NCBI GenBank assembly: GCA_963752345.1 | Contig: CAVVYA010000010.1 | Location: 1-64,000 of the forward strand | Direction of reading: 5' to 3' | Length of the DNA: 64,000 nucleotides | Source: CAVVYA01 sp963752345 | GTDB lineage: Bacteria > Pseudomonadota > Alphaproteobacteria > SMXQ01 | Part shown: one piece after another, positions 58,306 through 64,000 of the stretch | Position numbering within the stretch: position 1 is the stretch's first letter | Layout of the letters: each line of letters starts with the position of its first letter | Program-made: the position numbers and the translations under genes | Notes under the pieces: model-generated | Told to the model about the DNA's origin: nothing | Seen by the model: only the letters and a program-made list of their open reading frames with translations | The model's database searches: none

Positions 58306-58425
58306 TTAGATCAGGAACAGGGCCATTCCGATCAAAATGACGATAATGCCGCCGAGCGAGTAGCCGATCAGCTTGAGAAAGCTGTGCCACATGTCGACGT
58401 GCGGGCGCAGGTCGTGCATAGACAT
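58306..58425 (-). CDS. Tiny membrane protein resembling aa3-type cytochrome oxidase subunit IV
   Basis: A 39-residue frame: a short polar start (MSMHDLRPHVDMWHSFLKLI) then a single membrane helix of Gly, Ile and Leu ending MALFLI. A perfect AGGAGG sits 6 bp before the ATG, which argues that it is translated. The DxxxH, WxxF and single-helix layout resembles the short alphaproteobacterial COX4_pro_2 subunits of aa3 oxidases. That assignment is tentative, since no oxidase genes are near. Confidence 0.6.
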   Translation of the reverse strand: MSMHDLRPHVDMWHSFLKLIGYSLGGIIVILIGMALFLI

Positions 58426-58521
58426 GGAAGACCTCCTGGATAGTGTCGTCCCGGCTTTGTGCCGGTTGTCCAGGAACTATAGCGCGAAAGGCCGGGGTGT
58501 GCATCCCCGGCCGGGCCGCGG

Positions 58522-59170
58522 TCAGCGTGGATTGATCAGCGTCAATCCCGCATCGGCAGCACCCTCGACCACCGCGCGCGCGCCTTCGATGCGCACGCGG
58601 CCTTCGGCGAACAGCCGCAATGCGAGAGGATAGAGCCGGTGCTCGGCCGCGAGCACGCGGGCGGCGAGCGTAGCGGGCGTGTCGTCGGGCAGAACCGGCA
58701 CGGCGGCTTGGGCGATGATCGGTCCGGCATCGACCTCCGGGCGGACCACATGAACCGTGCAGCCCGAGATCTTCACCCCCGCCGCGAGCGCCTGGGCATG
58801 GGCGTTCAGCCCGCGGAAGGCGGGCAGCAGGGACGGGTGAATGTTGATGATCCGGTCATGCCAGCGCGCGATGAAGCCCGTGGTCAGCAGCCGCATGTAG
58901 CCGGCCAGACAGACGAGTTCGACGCCGGCCTGCGCTGAGGTGCCGATGAACGGCGTCGTCGAAGGCCGCGCGATCGGCGAAGCCGCGGTGATCGAGCGCG
59001 ACGGTTGCGATACCGGCTTCGCGCGCGATGGCAAGTCCGGCGGCGTCGGGCTTGTTCGAAACGACGGTGACGATCTCGGCCGGAAGGGCCGGATCGCGGC
59101 AGGCTTCAATGAGGGCTTCGAGGTTGCTGCCGCGACCGGAGATCAAGATCCCGGTTTTCAGTCGCGCCAT
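58522..59170 (-). pseudogene. purN: Phosphoribosylglycinamide formyltransferase PurN, one frameshift
   Basis: Third step of purine synthesis, using 10-formyl-THF. MARLKTGILISGRGSNLEAL (substrate loop) and VVSNKPDAAGLAIAREAGI. An extra G near 58,936 (GCAGGCC for GCAGCC) breaks HLSAAGVELVCLAGYMR; then the formyl-THF motif NIHPSLLPAFRGLNAHAQAL and HVVRPEVDAGPIIAQAAV. Overlaps the end of purM. Confidence 0.93.
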
Positions 59171-60234
59171 GCCGTTTCCAGGGCGGTATCCAGCCCGGTG
59201 ACGACACTGCGGTCTTCACCGCTGGCGGGTACGACCCGGCCGATCCGCCATACGGTTTCGCCGGCGGCCTCGAGCGCGTCGCCGATCTGCGACTCGTTCT
59301 CCGGCGCGACGATCGCCACCATGCCGATGCCGCAATTGAAGGTGCGCGCCATCTCCGCCGGGGGAACGCCGCCTTCGCGGGCGAGCCAGGCGAACACCGG
59401 CAGCATGGGCCAGGTCGAGGCGTCGAGCGCGACGCCCAGGCCATCGGGCAACACGCGCGGAATATTCTCGATCAGCCCGCCGCCGGTGATATGGGCGAAG
59501 CCCTTCACGCTGCCGGTCGCGAGGGCGGCGAGACAACTCTTGACGTAGATCCGCGTCGGCGTGAGCAGCGCTTCGCCGAGCGTCTTGCCGGGTGCGAACG
59601 GGGCGTCGTCGTCATAAGAAAGGTGGAGATCGCTGACCACCCGGCGCACGAGCGAAAATCCGTTCGAATGTACGCCGGTGGCGGCCAGTCCGAGGACGAT
59701 GTCGCCTGCCTGGATCGTGATTCCGGTCAGCGCGCGGTCGCGCTCCACCGCGCCGACGGCGAATCCCGCCAGATCGTAGTCGCCCTCGCGGTACATACCC
59801 GGCATTTCCGCGGTCTCGCCGCCGACCAGGGCGGCGCCCGCCTCGCGGCAGCCCTCGGCGATGCCGGCGATGATCTCGCGCGCGGTCGCGACATCGAGAT
59901 GGCCGGTCGCGAAGTAGTCGAGGAACAGCAGCGGCTCCGCGCCCTGCACCACGAGGTCGTTGACGCACATGGCGACCAGGTCGATGCCGACCGTGCCATG
60001 GCGGCGCGCCTCGATGGCGACCTTCAGCTTGGTGCCGACGCCGTCGGTGGTGACGACCAGCAGGGGATCCTTGAAACCGGCCGCGCGCGGATCGCAGAAT
60101 GCGCCGAAGCCACCCAGGGCCGCATCGGCGCCCGGCCGCGCGGTGGTGCGCGCCAACGGCGCGATGGCCTTGACCAGGGCGTTGCCGGCATCGATATCGA
60201 CACCGGCATCTTTGTAGGTCGGATGGTTGCTAAT
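59158..60234 (-). CDS. purM: Phosphoribosylformylglycinamidine cyclo-ligase PurM
   Basis: ATP-dependent closure of the imidazole ring (AIR synthase). The conserved protein runs SNHPTYKDAGVDIDAGNALV, GGFGAFCDPR, VVTTDGVGTKLKVAIEARRH, VAMCVNDLVVQGAEPLLFLD, GGETAEMPGMYREGDYDLAG and HITGGGLIENIPRVLPDGLG. The conserved N-terminus is preceded by ATT (60234-60232), not ATG/GTG/TTG. Either ATT is the start or a base is wrong (ATGAGCAAC would be a normal start). The first conventional start codon in frame, TTG at 60156, would cut off conserved residues. Confidence 0.93.
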   Translation of the reverse strand: MSNHPTYKDAGVDIDAGNALVKAIAPLARTTARPGADAALGGFGAFCDPRAAGFKDPLLVVTTDGVGTKLKVAIEARRHGTVGIDLVAMCVNDLVVQGAEPLLFLDYFATGHLDVATAREIIAGIAEGCREAGAALVGGETAEMPGMYREGDYDLAGFAVGAVERDRALTGITIQAGDIVLGLAATGVHSNGFSLVRRVVSDLHLSYDDDAPFAPGKTLGEALLTPTRIYVKSCLAALATGSVKGFAHITGGGLIENIPRVLPDGLGVALDASTWPMLPVFAWLAREGGVPPAEMARTFNCGIGMVAIVAPENESQIGDALEAAGETVWRIGRVVPASGEDRSVVTGLDTALETAWRD

Positions 60235-60327
60235 GGGCTTTCTCGTTCGCCGTTAAGTGCTAAGGTCTGGAATTGGCCCGGAAAATGATACTATCTGGCC
60301 AGTCCGTATCGTGCGAAAACTCGCGCG

Positions 60328-60355
60328 AACATAGCCTATCCGAGACGGTTTGCAA
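60328..60355 (-). promoter_or_regulatory. Candidate purM promoter
   Basis: On the minus strand TTGCAA (60355-60350), a 16-base spacer and TATGTT (60333-60328) lie about 95 bp upstream of purM, overlapping the start of the divergent DUF2066 gene. Confidence 0.4.
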
Positions 60356-61529
60356 TGGTTCAAGGCCTCGTCAGACAGTCCCTCGTCGGTGGCCGCCGCG
60401 CCATCGCCGCGGTGTTTTTTATGGCGGGGTTTAGCGGCCTTGCGCCGGTGATCGGCAGCGTTCAGGCCGCCGACGTTTTCACGGTGGAGAATGTCACGGT
60501 CGATGCCACGGCGGAAAGCGCCGCCGCGGCGCGCGAGCGGGCGATCGACCAGCGCTCAGCTGACCGCGCTCAACCGGTTGTTCGATCGCATGGTGCCGCG
60601 TGACCAGCGTGCCTCGGTGCCGCACCCCGCGGCGGCGGAGATCGGCGATCTGGTGCGCGACTTTGCCGTGAACGGCGAGAAGACCTCGGCCGTCCGCTAC
60701 CTGGCCAATCTGAGCGTGCGGTTCCGCCCGGACGACATTCGCGCCCTGCTGCGCTCCGCCGGGGTGCCTTTCGCCGAGACCATGAGCAAGCCGGTCGTCG
60801 TGCTGCCCCTGCTGAAATCGGGCGCGGCGCTGCAATTGTGGGAGGAAACCAACCCATGGCGTCAGGCTTGGGCCGCGCTCGACCGCGACGGGCTGGTGCC
60901 GTTCGTGGTGCCCGTCGGCGATCTCGAGGATGTCGTGGCGATCGACGCCGAACGCGCTCAGGCCGGCGATCGTCAAGCCCTGGCCGCGATCGCCGATCGC
61001 TACAAGGCGGGCAGCGTCATCGTCGCGACCGCCGAACCGCGCGAGCAGAATGGCGGCACGAGCGCCATCCAGATCACCACGGCGCAGTTTACCGCTTCGG
61101 GCGGCGATGATGAAACGGTGGTCAACACGGTGTCGGCGGGCGGCCAGGACGGCGACGCGGTCTGGCAGCGTGCCGCTGCGTCGATGGCGGAGGGCATCGA
61201 GGATGCCTGGAAACGCGCCAATCTGATCCGCTTCGACAGCGCGCGGTCGCTGGTCGCCACAGTGCGGCTGAATACGCTCGAGCGACCTGATCGAGATACG
61301 CAAGCGCCTGTCCGGCGTGTCGTTCCTGCGCTCCTACGATGTCGTGTATGTGGCGCGTGACGCGGCGCAGTTTCGCCTCAACTTTTTCGGTGACGAGCAA
61401 CAACTGGCGATCGCCTTGGCGCAGAGCGACCTCACGCTCGAGCAGGATGCCGTCGATTGGATCCTGCGGCGCAGCGGAGCGCCGCAGCGTGCATCGGCTC
61501 CCGACGGTTCTTCCCGACAGCCCCGGTAA
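60355..61529 (+). pseudogene. DUF2066 family protein, two frameshifts
   Basis: Exported protein of unknown function. Signal peptide about 1-39 (ending GSVQA), then DVFTVENVTVDATAESAAAA. Slips near 60,548 (QRSALTALNRLFDRMVP) and 61,285 (between VRLNTLE and LIEIRKRLSGVSFLRSYDVV) split it. The DUF2066 body includes VVLPLLKSGAALQLWEETNP. About 390 residues when repaired. The neighbouring pgsA-like, PerM and hdaA genes are its usual companions. Confidence 0.82.
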
Positions 61530-61532
61530 TCC

Positions 61533-62081
61533 GTGAATCTCGCCAATCTCATCACGCTCGCGCGTCTGATCTCGGTCCCGGTCATCGTTTGGGCGATCCT
61601 GGCCGGAGAGATGGACCTGGCTTTCGCGATCTTCGTCATGGCCGGCGTGTCGGACGCGGTCGACGGATTCATCGCCAAGCACTTCAACAGCCGCTCGGTG
61701 TTCGGCAGTTATCTCGATCCCTTGGCCGACAAGGCGCTGCTGATGAGCGTTTATGTCGCGCTTGGCCACGCCGGGTACCTGCCGATCTGGCTCGTCATCC
61801 TGGTGGTATTTCGCGACGTGCTCATCATCGGCGGCGTGCTGCTGCTGTTCACGATCGGCAATCGTAGCTTCCGCGTCGAGCCGCTGCTGATCAGCAAGGC
61901 CAATACCGTGGTCCAGATCGTCCTTGCGGCCATCGTCCTGGGCGGCGAAGCCTTCGATTTGACGGATCCGCGGCTCGTCACCGTGATTGTTTGGATCGTG
62001 GCCACGACGACGGTGGCATCGGGCGCCAGCTATATCGTGCAGTGGAACCGGCGCGTGCCCACCATGGAAGACCGTCCATGA
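61533..62081 (+). CDS. CDP-alcohol phosphatidyltransferase (PgsA-like)
   Basis: 182-residue membrane enzyme of phospholipid synthesis, moving a phosphatidyl group from CDP-diacylglycerol to an alcohol, probably glycerol-3-phosphate. The catalytic motif is SDAVDGFIAKHF followed by GSYLDPLADK, the standard DGxxA(K/R)-G-D-D pattern. Five or six membrane helices. GTG start at 61533; the stop overlaps the next start (ATGA). Whether it is the main PgsA cannot be told. Confidence 0.83.
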   Translation: MNLANLITLARLISVPVIVWAILAGEMDLAFAIFVMAGVSDAVDGFIAKHFNSRSVFGSYLDPLADKALLMSVYVALGHAGYLPIWLVILVVFRDVLIIGGVLLLFTIGNRSFRVEPLLISKANTVVQIVLAAIVLGGEAFDLTDPRLVTVIVWIVATTTVASGASYIVQWNRRVPTMEDRP

Positions 62082-63233
62082 GCCGTCTTCATCCCGCCTG
62101 GTTCTGGGCCTTCATCATCGCCGCCTTCATGGCGTGTCTCTATTTGTTCCGTCCGATTCTGACGCCCTTCGTCATCGGTATGCTGCTGGCCTATCTGCTC
62201 AATCCTGCCGGTGATCCGCCTGTCGCGTCTGGGCATCGGCCGGGCCTGGGCCTCGGTGCTCGTCCTTCTGCTCGCCTTCATCTTCTTTATCGGCGTGCTG
62301 CTGCTCCTTCTTCCTCTCCTGCAGCAACAGTTGACGGATCTCATCGGCAAGCTGCCCGACCTGGTTTCCGTTATCCGGGCGCGGCTGTTGGAACTGCTGG
62401 CTCTGGCGCAGTCCCGCATGTCGGCGGAAACCGCGGCCAAGGTGCAGGACAGCGTCGGCGGCGTGCTCGGCGACCTGGCCGGGAATCTCGCGGCGATGCT
62501 GGGCGGCCTGCTGGCGGGGATTTGGACGGGCGGCATGGCGCTCGTCAACGTCTTGTCGCTGATCTTCATTACGCCGCTCGTCGCATTCTACATGCTGAAC
62601 GACTGGGACCGCATCATCGCCGCCATCGACGACAACATTCCGCGCCGCTATGTGCCGACGGTGCGCTACCTGGCGCACGACATCGATGTCCACCTCGCCG
62701 GCTATTTGCGTGGCGTCTCGATGATCTGCGTCTTCCTCGCGGCCTTCTACGGTTCGCTATTGTCGCTGGTCGGGCTCGATTTCGGCCTGATCATCGGCCT
62801 GGTCACCGGCGTGCTGTCGTTCGTTCCCTTCGTCGGAACGATCACCGGCTTCATTCTCAGCGTGGGGCTGGCGCTCGTGCAATTCTCCGAACTCACCTCG
62901 GTCCTGCTGGTGGCGGGGATCTTCATCATCGGCCAGATGATCGAAGGCAATGTGCTGCAGCCCTGGCTGGTCGGCCGACAGGTCAACCTGCATCCGGTGT
63001 GGATCATTTTCGCGCTGCTCGCCGGCGGCACATTGTTCGGTTTCCTCGGTGTCCTGCTCGGCGTGCCGATCGCCGTGGTGATCAGTGTGCTGCTGCGCTA
63101 CGCCCTGAAGCGCTACCGCCAGAGCCCGCTCTATCAGGGCGATCCCGCCCTGCTGCCGCCACCGAATCCCGGCGCCGATCCGGGCCTGCCGGCGCTGGGC
63201 AGCGACAAACGCGCCGGCGCGCCCGCGCCCTGA
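62078..63233 (+). pseudogene. AI-2E/PerM family membrane protein, one frameshift
   Basis: Membrane protein of the AI-2E exporter family (PerM-like), about 385 residues. The first helices (WFWAFIIAAFMACLYLFRPI and TPFVIGMLLAYLLNP) are followed by an extra C near 62,206 (gccggtg for gcggtg). The rest is in the next frame with VLSFVPFVGTITGFILSV and GQMIEGNVLQPWLVGRQVNL, the family hallmark. A Pro-rich tail ends it. The substrate is uncertain; the alphaproteobacterial branch is probably not an AI-2 exporter. Confidence 0.88.
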
Positions 63234-63235
63234 AC

Positions 63236-64000
63236 ATGGCCGATCCCGAGGACAATCCGGGCCGCCGTCAACTCGCGTTCGATTTCAGCCATCGCCCGAG
63301 TCAGAGCGGCGAGGATTTCATCGTGGCGCCAAGCAACGCGGCGGCCGTGGCCTGGGTCGACGCTTGGCCGGGCTGGCCCGCTCCCGCGCTGGTGGTCTAC
63401 GGTCCGCCCGGCTGCGGCAAGAGCCACCTTGCCAGTGTGTGGCAGGCGCGGGCCGCGGCGCTGCGCTCTCAGCCTGCCGCAGACAGGTCGGTTCGATCCG
63501 CTGCAAACCCTCGCCGGTGGGGCGGCGGCGGTGGTCGAGGACGTCGACCGCTGGATCGCCGGGGACGAGGCGCAACGGCAGCTTTTTCATCTCTACAACG
63601 TGGTCGCCGAGCGGCGCGGGCACCTGATGCTGACCGCCCGGGTGCCGCCGGCGCTCTGGCCCATGCGGTTGGCCGATCTGCGGTCGCGGATCGCCGCGGC
63701 ACCGGCGGCGGCGATCGAGCCCCCCGACGAGGATCTGGTGGCCGCGCTGCTGATGAAGCTGTTCGCCGACCGGCAGCTCAAGGCCGGCGACGACGTGCTC
63801 ACGTTCCTGCTTGCGCGCATGGACCGAAGCTTCGATGCTGCGCGCCGCTTGGTCGCGGCGCTCGACGAGGCGGCCTTGCACGCGCGGCGCAACCTGACCG
63901 TGCCGCTCGCCGGCGAGGTCCTGCGCCAGGTCGGCCCTGACGGCCGAAGCAGCGCCGGGGATCGCGCCGGCCGTGACATCGGCCAAGTCGACGACACTAT
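63236..64000 (+). pseudogene. hdaA: DnaA-related regulator HdaA, one frameshift, open at the window edge
   Basis: HdaA works with the sliding clamp to switch off DnaA after initiation. RQLAFDFSHRPSQSGEDFIV contains the QLAFDF clamp-binding motif; FIVAPSNAAAVAWVDAWPGW and the Walker A YGPPGCGKSHLA follow. A slip near 63,480 moves the rest (AAVVEDVDRWIAGDEAQRQL, the Walker B-like part; LFHLYNVVAERRGHLMLTAR; then the lid helices to RRNLTVPLAGEVLRQV) into another frame. The frame stays open to 64000. A second indel near the end may hide the stop, and the next gene may already have begun. Confidence 0.85.

Overview
The window is a chimera of two unrelated genomes. Bases 1 to about 8,940 are AT-rich eukaryotic (animal-type) DNA: no bacterial genes, many microsatellites and dispersed repeats, at least three non-autonomous DNA transposons recognisable by terminal inverted repeats and target-site duplications, and one spliced exon of betaine-homocysteine S-methyltransferase on the minus strand with canonical splice sites. 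From about 8,940 to the right edge the sequence is GC-rich, densely coded bacterial DNA. Its gene content and order (rpsF-rpsR-DUF2232-rplI, lptF-lptG-lptD-surA-pdxA-rsmA, purM-purN opposite DUF2066-pgsA-PerM-hdaA, DUF2794, DUF6460, bactofilin, tripartite-tricarboxylate-type receptors) point to an alphaproteobacterium, most like Rhodospirillales and relatives. The simplest reading is an animal contig misjoined to the contig of an associated or contaminating alphaproteobacterium.

Layout. 1-8,940: host exon, tetranucleotide repeats, a block of repeat families in the order C-A-B that recurs about 5 kb further on, nested MITEs, and a 211-216 bp tandem repeat just before the junction. 8,907-10,343: a long prokaryotic Argonaute whose PIWI half is cut off by the junction. 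10.6-22.4 kb: accessory and housekeeping genes (SRPBCC, NmrA-like SDR, MFS transporter, palindromic repeat array, ArsC-like protein, EEP-family phosphatase/nuclease, aldo/keto reductase, Bug-type receptor, haem-motif histidine kinase, bactofilin, DUF2794). 22.6-26.0 kb: YfgM-like protein, bamB, der. 26.3-35.2 kb (minus): dnaB, then a tightly packed set alr-mlaE-mlaF-radA-cvpA-purF-SDR. 35.4-37.7 kb: second Bug-type receptor and cfa. 38.1-40.5 kb (minus): rpsF-rpsR-DUF2232-rplI. 40.7-45.2 kb: fabD-fabG-acpP-fabF-mltG. 46.2-47.7 kb: yicC-gmk. 47.7-55.6 kb (minus): lptF-lptG-lptD-surA-pdxA-rsmA. 55.8-58.4 kb: pepA-holC-ndk and a tiny COX4-like gene. 58.5-64 kb: purM-purN facing DUF2066-pgsA-PerM-hdaA, the last running off the window.

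How it fits together. Most bacterial genes serve envelope biogenesis (BamB, SurA, LptD/F/G, MlaE/F, Alr, MltG, Cfa), fatty acid synthesis, purine synthesis, translation and replication (DnaB, HolC, HdaA, RadA). The accessory element of most interest is the Argonaute, whose downstream partner genes, if any, are hidden by the junction.

Quality warning. About 17 bacterial genes, and the host exon, are interrupted by small indels, mostly single-base insertions or deletions beside an identical base. In nearly all cases changing one base restores a conserved protein, and essential genes (rpsF, fabD, fabG, der) are hit. I read these as consensus errors of a long-read assembly rather than gene decay. 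Frameshifted genes are therefore annotated over their full span. All calls come from reading the sequence; no database search was run.
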